A stretch of DNA of 64,000 nucleotides from Sulfurimonas hongkongensis (GCF_000445475.1 NZ_AUPZ01000004.1:124001-188000); one strand, 5' to 3'. Counted from the first letter of the stretch, positions 25,419 through 34,215 are shown. Made by a program: numbers and translations. Notes: a model not told the origin generated them from the sequence alone.

Positions 25419-27274
25419 TAAAAAGTGTACTCCATAGTTAGTAATCCTCGTCTCTCCATAGCAGGAACGTCAACTCCGTTTATACGTACTTCGTGAGCCT
25501 TATTTAGTAGATTTTCTCCCTTTAGTTTTAAGTCTAATTTTTTGTTTAGTGTATAAGTTACGCCTAGAGTATAGTTATAGCCAGCTGCCATTTTTTCGCC
25601 AAATGCAGACTCATAATCTGATCTATATACCAGTTCATTATATATATCAAACTTGCCTATTTTGTTAAAAAGCTGCACTAGAGCGCCTTGATCAGAGCTA
25701 ACATATTTTTTTTGAAAAATTTTAAAATACTCTAGAGTTATTTTGTTATTGATATCAAAGTTATGTGTAAAACGTACATATGCTCTTTGAAAAGTCGCAG
25801 TTTTATCCTTGTTAACATATTTTTTAAGAAAAGGATTAAAGACTATCATATTTTTTGCTTGAGCCTCTCCTGCACTCATAGTTACAATATTTTTTTTAGT
25901 TTTATAGGTAAGCTCAGCTGAGTAAATTCTGTTGTTGATACTCTCTAAATCTGGATTAATATTGAAATATGGCGAAAAGGTGGTCTGTCTAAAAGTTGGA
26001 TACACATAGCTCTTCATAGCAAAGAGTTTGAGAGTCCAGCTATCATCAAAAAGGGCGACATATCCTAGTCTAAGTATATGCTCAGTTGATGACGTGGTAT
26101 CTACATTTTCGTATCTATCAAGTTTTGCACTAATTGTTATAAGATTATCTTCATTTATGTTGTATAGGTTTTCTGCATAAGCCATAAAAATATTTCTCTT
26201 TGTTGGTCCCCAGTTTTTACTCACACTAGCACCATCTCTTTTATACTCATTTATGTCAAATTTTTGGTGTTTTATTTGAGCACAAACAAATAAGTCATTG
26301 TTTCTACGAACAAATCTTTTTTCTAAAATAGCATTTATAATATGACTTCCTATATCTACATCAACTTGTTTTGGTTGTGGAGTGTCTGCTGTTAAAATAG
26401 CTACAGCATCTTTGTTTAAGACTTCTAGTCTTTCATGTGAGAGACTAAGTATAAAGTTTAGATTTTTATCAAAATGCTTGGTAGCTTGAAGATAAACATT
26501 TGTAGCATCAGTATGTCCATCAAGAGGAGCATTACCTAAACCAGAAAAAGAATCATACTTCTCTTTTGTTGCTCCAAACTCTATATCAAAACTCTCTTTT
26601 TTTGAAAACTTTGCATAGACTTGACCTCTTTGCCCATCGCGTGATAAATTATATCCATGTGCATCATAAGTTTTGTAGTTATTTTTGCTAACATCAAAAT
26701 TGGCTAAATATGAGTACTCATCAAACTCTCTTGCATCGATGGCTCGCAGAGTTAGACTGCCTCTTGTATCTATAGAAGTTTGTAGTGAAGTGGCATTTTC
26801 ACGAGATGGTTCTTTTGTGTATAGTTTTATAACCATACTTCCGGGTTCATTTCCAAAAACAACAGAGTTACCCATCTGATAAACCTCAATGTGGTCTATA
26901 AAGTAGAGACTCATCTTCCCATACTGAGTTAGAGCATCGCCTAGAGTAGCAGAGTTTAACTCATGTGAATTTATAAAGAGTTTTACAGAGTTAAAAGCAG
27001 TTTGATCACTCCCGCTTTTAGAGAGATTTGTCATTCCTGTTCTTGTAGCTTCTAGGTTAAACATTCTTATAGTTTTTAAGACATCATTTAGAGTATAAGC
27101 TTGCATCCTATCTAGGTCTGAACGAGAAAAAAGTATGAGGTTTCCAGCACTCTCTTGTTTTGTTTGATGATAGAGTGATTGTGATTTTTCATATTCGCTC
27201 AGCAGATCATCTAGTAGCACCTCTTTTGCAAAAAGAAAGGTAGATATAAAAGATACTAAAAGCAGTAGTCTCAT
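25418..27274 (-). CDS. TonB-dependent receptor-like outer-membrane protein
   Basis: A 618-residue outer-membrane protein with a signal peptide (about 1-16). A plug domain follows: FSRSDLDRMQAYTLNDVLKTI near residue 49 to about 155. The rest is a beta barrel with alternating aromatic strands, ending RRGLLTMEYTF with a terminal Phe, the BAM signal. It is shorter than most siderophore receptors and I see no clear TonB box. The ligand is unknown; there is no periplasmic binding protein or ABC transporter beside it, and the next two genes are signalling proteins. This suggests sensing rather than, or besides, uptake. Confidence 0.75.
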   Translation of the reverse strand: MRLLLLVSFISTFLFAKEVLLDDLLSEYEKSQSLYHQTKQESAGNLILFSRSDLDRMQAYTLNDVLKTIRMFNLEATRTGMTNLSKSGSDQTAFNSVKLFINSHELNSATLGDALTQYGKMSLYFIDHIEVYQMGNSVVFGNEPGSMVIKLYTKEPSRENATSLQTSIDTRGSLTLRAIDAREFDEYSYLANFDVSKNNYKTYDAHGYNLSRDGQRGQVYAKFSKKESFDIEFGATKEKYDSFSGLGNAPLDGHTDATNVYLQATKHFDKNLNFILSLSHERLEVLNKDAVAILTADTPQPKQVDVDIGSHIINAILEKRFVRRNNDLFVCAQIKHQKFDINEYKRDGASVSKNWGPTKRNIFMAYAENLYNINEDNLITISAKLDRYENVDTTSSTEHILRLGYVALFDDSWTLKLFAMKSYVYPTFRQTTFSPYFNINPDLESINNRIYSAELTYKTKKNIVTMSAGEAQAKNMIVFNPFLKKYVNKDKTATFQRAYVRFTHNFDINNKITLEYFKIFQKKYVSSDQGALVQLFNKIGKFDIYNELVYRSDYESAFGEKMAAGYNYTLGVTYTLNKKLDLKLKGENLLNKAHEVRINGVDVPAMERRGLLTMEYTF

Positions 27275-27333
27275 CTGTTACCCTCATGTTATTTTGCTAA
27301 AGTTTAGCTCAAAAGTCTTTATATTGTGCTGAG

Positions 27334-27909
27334 CTACTTAACACTTGCATCTGCGAGAGTTAAGCAAAAAAGAGGAGTGTGGTTATGCCTATTTATTGTT
27401 GTGATGGCTTGAGATAGAGTAGAACCAGTTGTAATGATGTCATCAACGAGTATGATCTCTTTGTTCTTAGTTGGACTAAAGATAAAATCTCTTGGATTCA
27501 TCATCCTAAACTCTTTATTTTTTCCTGAGTAAGAGATGTCATTTTTTGCTCTTAATTTTGCGAACTCTGCTAAGATGATTTTTGAGTTAAGTTGCCTGCT
27601 TAGTATGGCTGTGTGAGAGTAACCACTGCTATTTTTGTCATCTATAGGAATGGCGCTTATTTTTTCTTGCCACTCAAATGAAGACGCAAACTCTCTAAAA
27701 GAGTTTTTTGCCATGATGGAGTATATATAGTAACCGAGATCTGTGTGTTTTGTGTGAAGAAGGTTTTTGATATCTCTGTATTTGTAAAAAGAGATAACTT
27801 CAATGTTGTTAAGGATTTTTCGTTTGTAGATACTTGGAGTTAAAAAAGTTTTTTGGCAAGAGTCGCAGATGTGTGAAAAAGATATGCTCTCACAAAGTAA
27901 ACACTTCAA
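27334..27909 (-). CDS. comF: ComF-like phosphoribosyltransferase-family protein
   Basis: A 191-residue protein with an N-terminal zinc-binding stretch (CLLC and CDSC in the first 20 residues) and a PRTase-fold domain with the PRPP-binding motif ILVDDIITTGSTLSQAI near residue 151. This arrangement matches ComF/GntX proteins, some of which are needed for DNA uptake. Its presence with dprA is in line with natural competence. It lies downstream of lepA on the same strand, with a hairpin in the 41-nt gap. The substrate is unknown. Confidence 0.85.
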   Translation of the reverse strand: MKCLLCESISFSHICDSCQKTFLTPSIYKRKILNNIEVISFYKYRDIKNLLHTKHTDLGYYIYSIMAKNSFREFASSFEWQEKISAIPIDDKNSSGYSHTAILSRQLNSKIILAEFAKLRAKNDISYSGKNKEFRMMNPRDFIFSPTKNKEIILVDDIITTGSTLSQAITTINRHNHTPLFCLTLADASVK

Positions 27910-27928
27910 ATCCTACTCCAAAATCTCT

Positions 27929-27946
27929 GGCACTCTATGGAGTGCC
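27929..27946 (-). terminator. Hairpin between lepA and comF
   Basis: A perfect 7-bp stem GGCACTC-N4-GAGTGCC sits 4 nt past the lepA stop. No T-run follows directly, so it may only weaken transcription into comF. Confidence 0.5.
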
Positions 27947-27950
27947 AACT

Positions 27951-29741
27951 TTAGTCCATCTTTAAAACTGACATAAATGCTTCTTGTGGAAGTTGTACTT
28001 TTCCTATGGACTTCATTCTTTTTTTACCAGCTTTTTGTTTTTCTATAAGCTTTCTTTTTCTAGTAATATCTCCACCATAACACTTAGCGGTAACATTCTT
28101 ACCCATGGACTTAACAGTCTCTCTTGCTATGACTTGATTGCCAAGAGAGGCTTGAACTGCAACTTCAAAGAGTTGGCGAGGGATAAGCTCTTTCATGTTT
28201 TTAACAAGTACTCTTCCACGAGAAAGAGCAGAAGTGCGAGGTACTATGATACTAAGTGCATCTACAACTTCGCCAGCTACTTTTACATCTAGTTTTACAA
28301 GATCACCCTCTTTAAACTCAGTAGGTTCATAGTCAAAGGAAGCATAACCTTTAGAGATGGACTTTAGCTTGTCATAAAAGTCCACTACTATCTCATTCAT
28401 AGGAAGTGAGTACTCAAGCATAACTCTATCTTCATTTAGATAGGTCATCTTCTCTTGTATACCTCTTTTTGAAATAAGAAGAGTCATGATATTTCCAAGA
28501 TACTCACTAGGTGTGATAACTGTGGCTTTTACATAAGGCTCTTCTATGCGGTCTATATGGTTTAGCTCTGGAAGTTCTGATGGGTTTTGCACCTCTACTA
28601 AGTCTCCACTATTTAGGTAAACATGGTAGATAACTGATGGAGCAGTTGCAATGAGGTCTAAGTCAAACTCACGCTCAAGTCGCTCTTTTACAACTTCCAT
28701 GTGAAGCATTCCCAAAAAACCAACACGAAAACCAAAGCCTAAAGCTATAGAAGTCTCAGACTCATAGGAGAGTGAGCTATCATTTAGTTTTAGTTTTTGT
28801 AGGGCATCTCGCAAATCTTCAAACTTATCTGTCTCTATAGGGTAAAGTCCGGCAAAGACAAACGGTTTTGCTGGCTCATAAGTTCCAACAGGCTCGCTAG
28901 CAGGGCTTTTAGCATCAGTTATAGTGTCTCCAACATTGACAACGCTAACTTCTTTTAGTCCAAGAACAACGATACCAATCTCTCCACTCTTTATAGCTAA
29001 TGTTTTTGCTTTTTTTAGCGGATGTGGATACATTAAGTCAAGGACTTGATGCTCCTCGCCATTACTCATAAGTTTTATAACTTGACCCTTTTTAATCTCT
29101 CCATCAAAGACACGAACAAGTGCTAAAGCACCTAAATATTGGTCAAACCAAGAGTCGTAAATAATGGCTTTTGTGGCAGCACTCGGATCTCCCGTTGGCG
29201 ATGGGATACGGTCAACAATAGCATCTATGAGTTCACGAATCCCAACCCCACTCTTAGCTGAGACTAAACAAGCATCCGTTGCATCTATACCTATACTTGT
29301 CTCTATTTCTTCTGCTACTTTAATGGGGTCAGCTGCTGGGAGGTCTATCTTGTTTATAACTGGAATAAGCTCAAGATTGCTCTCAAGTGCTAAGTAAACA
29401 TTTGCAATAGTTTGAGCCTCAACACCTTGTGAAGCATCTACAATAAGCAGGGCACCATCACTAGATGCTAAAGATTTGCTAACTTCATATGAAAAATCAA
29501 CATGACCCGGAGTGTCGATAAGGTTTAAGATATAGTGCTCGCCATCTTTTACATAGTCAAGTCTAACGCTTTGAGCCTTGATGGTGATACCACGCTCTTG
29601 TTCTATATCCATTGTGTCCATCATCTGTGTCTTTAGCTCTCTTTGGCTAACACTTCCACACTCTTGAATGATGCGATCTGCCAAGGTACTTTTACCGTGG
29701 TCTATATGAGCGATAATAGAGAAGTTTCTAATGTTTTTCAA
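27951..29741 (-). CDS. lepA: Elongation factor 4 (LepA)
   Basis: Ribosomal back-translocase GTPase that acts under ionic or other stress. The 596 residues show the G1 loop [10 protein letters not shown] near residue 11, [13 protein letters not shown] near 77 (G3), [10 protein letters not shown] near 131 (G4), and the LepA-specific C-terminal domain with [13 protein letters not shown] at the end. The length is standard. The ribosome site is poor; ACGATTACATTG precedes the ATG. It lies 30 nt downstream of prs and is probably co-transcribed with it. Confidence 0.97.
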   Translation of the reverse strand: MKNIRNFSIIAHIDHGKSTLADRIIQECGSVSQRELKTQMMDTMDIEQERGITIKAQSVRLDYVKDGEHYILNLIDTPGHVDFSYEVSKSLASSDGALLIVDASQGVEAQTIANVYLALESNLELIPVINKIDLPAADPIKVAEEIETSIGIDATDACLVSAKSGVGIRELIDAIVDRIPSPTGDPSAATKAIIYDSWFDQYLGALALVRVFDGEIKKGQVIKLMSNGEEHQVLDLMYPHPLKKAKTLAIKSGEIGIVVLGLKEVSVVNVGDTITDAKSPASEPVGTYEPAKPFVFAGLYPIETDKFEDLRDALQKLKLNDSSLSYESETSIALGFGFRVGFLGMLHMEVVKERLEREFDLDLIATAPSVIYHVYLNSGDLVEVQNPSELPELNHIDRIEEPYVKATVITPSEYLGNIMTLLISKRGIQEKMTYLNEDRVMLEYSLPMNEIVVDFYDKLKSISKGYASFDYEPTEFKEGDLVKLDVKVAGEVVDALSIIVPRTSALSRGRVLVKNMKELIPRQLFEVAVQASLGNQVIARETVKSMGKNVTAKCYGGDITRKRKLIEKQKAGKKRMKSIGKVQLPQEAFMSVLKMD

Positions 29742-29771
29742 TGTAATCGTTCCTAGTAAAAATTTTTGCTT

Positions 29772-30698
29772 TTATGCAAATAGTGAGTTTACGCTCTCAT
29801 TATGATAAACACGGCGAATCACTTCAGCAAAAAGAGGTGCTACTGTTAGCACTTTTATCTTTTTATGAGGCTGTGAGACTAAAGTGTTTGTAACTATTAG
29901 CTCATCGAGTTCGCCATGGTTTAAGTTTTCATAAGCTTTACCGCTTAAAACTGCATGAGTGGCACAAGCCATAACAGAGGTTGCACCTTTGTTTTTAAGT
30001 GCAGTTGCAGCTTTTACCATAGTTCCAGCAGTGTCAACCATATCATCAATCATGATAACATCATGACCTTCAACATTACCTATGATGTTCATAACTTCAC
30101 TCTCATTCGCAGCTTCTCTACGCTTATCTACTATGACCATCTCAAGATCCATTCTTTTTGCAAAGTATCTAGCGCGAGCAACGCCACCGATATCTGGAGA
30201 CGCTATGATTGGGTTTTTGAGATTTTTACTTTTGATGTAGGTCTCAAATGTGATAGAGCCATAAAGGTTGTCAACTGGGATACTAAAAAAACCTTGTATC
30301 TGACCAGCGTGGAGGTCTATAGTAACAACTCTATCTATTCCAACATTTTCGTACAAGTCTGCAACAAGTCTTGCAGTGATGGGTACACGAGGTGCAGCTT
30401 TTCTATCTTGTCTTGCATAACCATAGTAAGGAACTACTGCTGTGATGCTTGAAGCTGATGAGCGACGAAGAGCATCTATCATGATAAGTAGTTCCATAAG
30501 GTTATCATTTGATGGTGCACCTGTACTTTGTACAATAAACACATCACGACCACGAACACTCTCAGCTATTTGAACTGATATTTCACCATCACTAAATCTT
30601 TTTGTTTCAGCTTTTGCTAGTGGGACATTTAAAGTTTGACAAATCTCTTTTGCAAATTCTATACTTGCAGAACCAGCAAAAATTTTATAACCGCGCAT
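29772..30698 (-). CDS. prs: Ribose-phosphate pyrophosphokinase
   Basis: Makes PRPP for nucleotide, His and Trp synthesis. The 308 residues hold FAGSASIEFAKEICQ at the start, the PYYGYARQDRK segment near 96, VVTIDLHAGQIQGFF near 124 and the PRPP-binding loop IMIDDMVDTAGTMVKAA near 217. The size is that of class I enzymes. AAGGAAT lies before the ATG. lepA follows after 30 nt. Confidence 0.97.
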   Translation of the reverse strand: MRGYKIFAGSASIEFAKEICQTLNVPLAKAETKRFSDGEISVQIAESVRGRDVFIVQSTGAPSNDNLMELLIMIDALRRSSASSITAVVPYYGYARQDRKAAPRVPITARLVADLYENVGIDRVVTIDLHAGQIQGFFSIPVDNLYGSITFETYIKSKNLKNPIIASPDIGGVARARYFAKRMDLEMVIVDKRREAANESEVMNIIGNVEGHDVIMIDDMVDTAGTMVKAATALKNKGATSVMACATHAVLSGKAYENLNHGELDELIVTNTLVSQPHKKIKVLTVAPLFAEVIRRVYHNESVNSLFA

Positions 30699-30786
30699 AC
30701 GATTCCTTCTTGGAAAAATTGATTAACGCGATTATATAGTAAGAGTTCTGAGGAGTTGTTAAAATATATAAAAAATTAAAAAATTT

Positions 30787-31188
30787 CTAACTACAACTTT
30801 TGCAAACACCAGAGACGACCAAATCTGTTTTTGATATCTGAAATCTGCCATCCAAGTTTAGTTTACTGACAATAGAATCAATATCTAATTCTATATCCTC
30901 TACCATTTTACACTCTGTACAAACTAGATGCGAGTGAGAGCTTTTAGTTAGTTCATAGACTGTTTTGTTTTGAGGTATTTTAATCTCTTGTATGTAGGAG
31001 TTATCAAGCATTATGTTGATATTTTTATATATAGTAGCCAAAGAGATTGATGCAAATTTACTCAGCATCATTTCATAGAGGTTGTCTATATTAACATGCC
31101 CATAATTGTGAAGTGCGCTACTTATAGCCAATCTTTGAGGAGTTGCTTTTAAGTTGTGCCTTCTTAGTTCATCTGTAAAATTATTCAT
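30787..31188 (-). CDS. perR: Fur-family regulator, PerR-like
   Basis: A 133-residue metal-dependent repressor. The winged helix spans about 1-80 (LKATPQRLAISSAL; SLATIYKNINIML recognition helix). The dimerisation domain has HSHLVCTECKMVEDIELD and a terminal CKSC, the structural zinc site of PerR/Fur. ATG 31188 gives the usual MNNFTDELRRHN start; an upstream GTG at 31203 is also in frame but overlaps a TATAAT. It diverges from desulforubrerythrin, a peroxide-defence gene, which favours PerR over Fur. The metal-ligand difference between PerR and Fur cannot be settled by eye. Confidence 0.82.
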   Translation of the reverse strand: MNNFTDELRRHNLKATPQRLAISSALHNYGHVNIDNLYEMMLSKFASISLATIYKNINIMLDNSYIQEIKIPQNKTVYELTKSSHSHLVCTECKMVEDIELDIDSIVSKLNLDGRFQISKTDLVVSGVCKSCS

Positions 31189-31221
31189 AACAATATTATA
31201 CACTAAAGTTGTTTAAAGGAT

Positions 31222-31259
31222 AAAGATTATAATTTAAGTTTAATAATCGTATAATCTTT
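31222..31259. promoter_or_regulatory. Symmetric divergent promoter/operator between perR and desulforubrerythrin
   Basis: Perfect 10-bp inverted repeat AAAGATTATA (31222-31231) and TATAATCTTT (31250-31259) with an 18-nt spacer. Each arm contains a TATAAT reading outward: plus strand 31250-31255 for desulforubrerythrin, minus strand 31231-31226 for perR. Each -10 box lies where the other promoter's -35 would be. The AT-rich core could also be the PerR operator. A second minus-strand TATAAT is at 31200-31195. Confidence 0.65.
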
Positions 31260-31304
31260 GCTAAGAGATAAAATTATCTTTTTACTAATTTTTTGGAGAG
31301 TATG

Positions 31305-31964
31305 ATGAGACAGTATGAGACATATAAGTGTAACAAATGTGGTAATGTAGTAGAAGTTCAAAGTGTTGGCGGTGGAGAGCTTCACTGCTGTGGAGAGGCT
31401 ATGGAGATGATAACTAAAGACTTAACTCTAGTAAACTTACTAAAAGCATTTGCAGGCGAATCACAAGCAAGAAACAAGTATGAATATTTTGCGGAAGTTG
31501 CTCAAAAAGAGGGGTTTAGAGATATAGCTGAACACTTTCAAAGAGCTGCAAACAATGAAAAGCACCACGCAAAAATGGAGCTAGCACTTCATAATAGAAT
31601 GGTAAGTGATAGTAAAAATGACTTTGGCGATACAAAAGTAAATCTTCAATGTGCAATAGATGGTGAAAACTATGAAAACACAACAATGTATCCTGATTTT
31701 GCAGCTATCGCAAAAGAAGAAGGTCATAGAGAAGCTACAACACTATTTAACAATATAGGTCAAGTAGAAGTTGAACATGAAAATATGTATAAGATGCTCT
31801 TAGAGAGACTTGAGAGTGGTGCAGAGTTTGTGAGCGAAGATGCAGAAGAAGCTTGGATATGTGAAGTTTGTGGACATGTTCACTATGGAAAAAAAGCTCC
31901 AAAAGCTTGCCCTGTTTGTAAATATCCGCAAGAGTATTTTTCAAGACTAAACTCAAAAAAGTAA
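31305..31964 (+). CDS. rrc: Desulforubrerythrin (three-domain peroxidase)
   Basis: A non-heme iron protein that reduces hydrogen peroxide. Its 219 residues combine a desulforedoxin-like start (YKCNKCGNVV and LHCCGEAME, four Cys), a rubrerythrin ferritin-like four-helix domain with di-iron ligands (AGESQARNKYEYFAEVA, EKHHAKMEL, KEEGHREATT, EVEHENMYKML) and a C-terminal rubredoxin (CEVCGHVHYG and CPVCKYPQEYF). This order is the one described for Campylobacter jejuni Rrc. ATG 31305 is 6 nt after GGAGAG; ATG 31302 is in frame but too close. It is divergent from the PerR-like gene, its likely regulator. Confidence 0.92.
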   Translation: MRQYETYKCNKCGNVVEVQSVGGGELHCCGEAMEMITKDLTLVNLLKAFAGESQARNKYEYFAEVAQKEGFRDIAEHFQRAANNEKHHAKMELALHNRMVSDSKNDFGDTKVNLQCAIDGENYENTTMYPDFAAIAKEEGHREATTLFNNIGQVEVEHENMYKMLLERLESGAEFVSEDAEEAWICEVCGHVHYGKKAPKACPVCKYPQEYFSRLNSKK

Positions 31965-31998
31965 AATTTTCTAACTTTTTTAAGGAGAGCGTTTGAAA

Positions 31999-32026
31999 TT
32001 TTAGTGTCGCACTTGTGGCACTAAAA
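31999..32026 (+). terminator. Hairpin after desulforubrerythrin
   Basis: TTTTAGTG and CACTAAAA form a perfect 8-bp stem with a further GCAC/GTG pairing inside the 12-nt loop. It is followed by TAACTCTTTAT, so it is a weak-tailed terminator that could serve both converging genes. Confidence 0.6.
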
Positions 32027-32059
32027 TAACTCTTTATCGGATGTAGTGTTAAGTAGTTA

Positions 32060-32587
32060 CTACTTTACTCTTTCATAGTTTTTACAAGCGCTCTCATTTC
32101 CACCATCACAAGCTTTAGAAAATAGGCTTTTTGCCTTGTTTATATCTTGTTTTACTCCATCACCTTTTATATATATAATTGCTAGAGTATTGCAGCTGCT
32201 GTAATGTTCACTGTTACAGGCTTTAGTATAAAATTCAATCCCTTTAGTTTTGTCTTGTTTTACTCCATCACCGTTAAAATATAGTTCTCCTAAAGTACTA
32301 CAACTATACTTATTTCCACCATTACAAGCCTTAGTATAAAGCTTGAGTGCTTTGTTTTTATCTTGTGCTACAACTTCACCAAGATCATATAAAATTGCCA
32401 GATTGTTACAACTCTTTATGTCCCCCTCATCGCACGCTTCAATGTAAGCTTGTATCTTTTTTTGTGTATCTTCTGCTGTGCCTTGATGGGAATGCCCATG
32501 ATGAGAGTGGTCATGGTGGGCATGGTCTTCATTAGCAAGTAAGTTTATGCTAAAGATTAAGCTAATACTCATAAAAATTTTAATCAT
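32060..32587 (-). CDS. Secreted Sel1-repeat protein with His-rich N-terminus
   Basis: A 175-residue exported protein with a signal peptide (about 1-18). The mature N-terminus is rich in His/Asp (HAHHDHSHHGHSHQG) and probably binds zinc, copper or nickel. Three to four Sel1/TPR-like repeats of about 36 residues follow (ALKLYTKACNGGNKYSCSTL; GIEFYTKACNSEHYSSCNTL; AKSLFSKACDGGNESACKN), each with paired Cys, as in the Helicobacter cysteine-rich proteins. The gene stands alone between desulforubrerythrin and ssrA. Its partner is unknown. Confidence 0.82.
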   Translation of the reverse strand: MIKIFMSISLIFSINLLANEDHAHHDHSHHGHSHQGTAEDTQKKIQAYIEACDEGDIKSCNNLAILYDLGEVVAQDKNKALKLYTKACNGGNKYSCSTLGELYFNGDGVKQDKTKGIEFYTKACNSEHYSSCNTLAIIYIKGDGVKQDINKAKSLFSKACDGGNESACKNYERVK

Positions 32588-32729
32588 TATTTATCCTCGG
32601 TTATTTTTTTGTTGTGTATTGTACCAGAAGCTATTATATTTTGAGGTCTAGTTAAGACAAGTTCGATATTAAAATTGGAGTTGAAAGACTAATAGTTTAG
32701 ATGTTTTAAAGAAGATTTGAATTGTTAAT
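32588..32729. other. Gap with no recognised feature
   Basis: AT-rich spacer between the Sel1 gene start and the tmRNA 3' end. It must hold the Sel1 promoter, but I cannot assign boxes with confidence. Confidence 0.4.
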
Positions 32730-33107
32730 TGGTGGAGCTGTGGAGAATCGAACTCCAGTCCGAAACCACGCTACTCCTAACGTCTACATGTTTAGTAAAG
32801 TTGTTTAAGTTTAATCTTGCTTCGCACAGCTTGCAAAGCTACACAAGACGATCCTCTGGGGTTCATTTTGCGCACGAGGCAGACGCAAAATATATCTACA
32901 TAAGGGTTATACTTCGAGTCCTATTTATCTAGAGTCCATAGGTGAAGCAGCCCGTCCTCTTGCGAGGGGGTAAAACTTAAGCTACTGCTAAAGCTGGGCG
33001 ATAATTTGTATTGTTTGCGTTTAAGCAAGTTTGAGCCGTATAGCGGAGGTGCTCAGTCCGACATGCAGTTAAAAGCCACTTGATCCCGTCGAAACCAGGT
33101 CAGCCCC
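32730..33107 (-). ncRNA. ssrA: tmRNA
   Basis: Rescues stalled ribosomes and tags the unfinished protein for degradation. On the minus strand it begins GGGGCTGACCTGGTTTCGAC (5' end at 33107) and ends with the T-loop GGTTCGA-like GAGTTCGATTC and the encoded tail ACAGCTCCACCA (3' end at 32730). The 5' GGGGCUG pairs with the 3' CAGCUCC. The tag frame at 33018-32977 reads ANNTNYRPALAVA followed by TAA, close to the known ANN... tags of this phylum. Length is 378 nt, one piece. Confidence 0.97.
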
Positions 33108-33116
33108 ATGAGTAAC

Positions 33117-33122
33117 ATTATA
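33117..33122 (-). promoter_or_regulatory. -10 box of ssrA
   Basis: TATAAT on the minus strand, 9 nt before the mature tmRNA 5' end, at the expected distance for a short 5' trailer removed by RNase P. Confidence 0.6.
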
Positions 33123-33189
33123 TCTAAAATTCTGTTTTTAAAGTGTTGCTTTTTTAAAAGATATGTCTGGGAGACTTCACCATAGATAA

Positions 33190-33211
33190 GGAAGCGATGC
33201 TTTAGCTTCGC
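33190..33211. repeat. Dispersed 22-nt palindromic element, copy A
   Basis: GGAAGCGATGCTTTAGCTTCGC. Its reverse complement matches 63844-63865 at 21 of 22 positions. It contains GAAGC-GAT-GCTT(T/C) and GAAGC...GCTTC pairings. It lies between the 3' end of the binding-protein gene and the ssrA promoter, where a terminator would be expected. Confidence 0.7.
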
Positions 33212-33228
33212 ATATTATGATTGTGAAC

Positions 33229-34200
33229 TCACTCCAAAATCCCCAAAACATTTCTTTTTATAAGTGGGGTATTTTTTTCTATGTTATCTGTAGAGATTGG
33301 AAGTATTGAGAGTTGGATATGTTTTTTAACATTTTTTTTGTTAAAAAAGTTGTCTAAAACTAAAACTGCATTTTCTCCAAAGACATATGGTTGTTGCATC
33401 GCAGCTCCAATGATAATGCCTTTAGGAATCAACTCTAAAAATTCTGGTTCCGCATCAAAGACTATTAACAAAACCTTATTCTCCTTGCCTGCATCTTTTA
33501 TAGCATCTAGCGCAGCTTTGTATCTATCTGACCCTTGAAGCCAAATAGCTCGTAGATTTTCATTTTTTTCAATCAGCTCTTTTGAAAAATCATATGTCTC
33601 TTTATATGAGAAGTCTACTTGCTGTTTTAAACCGTCAACCTTGATGCCTGACTGGCTCATAGCCCTCATAAAGCCAGCTGTTCTAGCTTTGCCATTTGCT
33701 CTTTTTTGAGGGATGGAAATTATACCAACAGAGCCATTCTTATCCCATCCAAGCTCTCTCATTTTTTTAGTTAAAACTTGACCTATCTTATATGCTCCAT
33801 CTTGATTGTCCGAAGAGATAAACGAGACGTAGTCTCCTTCATCAGCCCCTATATCACATATGACGACTGGAATATTTGCAGATTTAGCAAACTTTAAAAT
33901 AGTAACAGCAGATGAAGAGTTTATAGGTGAGAGAACTATCGCATCTACTCTGTTTTTTATTGCTTTTATAGTGTTTTGTATCTCAAACTTTTTAATATTA
34001 TTAGAACTATAGATGCTTACTTTATAGCCTAATTTAGCAGCACTATTTTTTATACCACGACTCATTATTTCCCAAAAAGGTATCCTTATATCTGAGACAA
34101 TGTAAGCTATCTTTTTTTTAGAAACACTAGAGTTGACTTCAACTGCACCTAAAAAAGTAACAAAAAAAGTTACTAATAGAGTTGTTTTTATAAGATTCAT
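33229..34200 (-). CDS. Orphan periplasmic sugar-type binding protein
   Basis: A 323-residue exported protein of the type 1 periplasmic-binding (RbsB/LacI-like) fold. A signal peptide covers about 1-18. The start of the domain is KKIAYIVSDIRIPFWEIMSRG, then DAIVLSPINSSSAV near 85, VVICDIGADEGDYVSFISSD near 110 and FVFGENAVLVLD-like YVFGENAVLVLDNFF near 280. There is no permease or ATPase nearby. It lies 15 nt downstream of a PAS-GGDEF-EAL membrane protein and is very likely co-transcribed, so it may present a ligand to that sensor. The ligand is unknown. Confidence 0.85.
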   Translation of the reverse strand: MNLIKTTLLVTFFVTFLGAVEVNSSVSKKKIAYIVSDIRIPFWEIMSRGIKNSAAKLGYKVSIYSSNNIKKFEIQNTIKAIKNRVDAIVLSPINSSSAVTILKFAKSANIPVVICDIGADEGDYVSFISSDNQDGAYKIGQVLTKKMRELGWDKNGSVGIISIPQKRANGKARTAGFMRAMSQSGIKVDGLKQQVDFSYKETYDFSKELIEKNENLRAIWLQGSDRYKAALDAIKDAGKENKVLLIVFDAEPEFLELIPKGIIIGAAMQQPYVFGENAVLVLDNFFNKKNVKKHIQLSILPISTDNIEKNTPLIKRNVLGILE

Positions 34201-34215
34201 GCCATCCTCAATTTT

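Noticed and set aside
32730-33228. Integration site of a genomic island at ssrA
   Set aside because: tmRNA genes are common integration sites, but no integrase, att repeat or foreign-looking gene is seen on either side.
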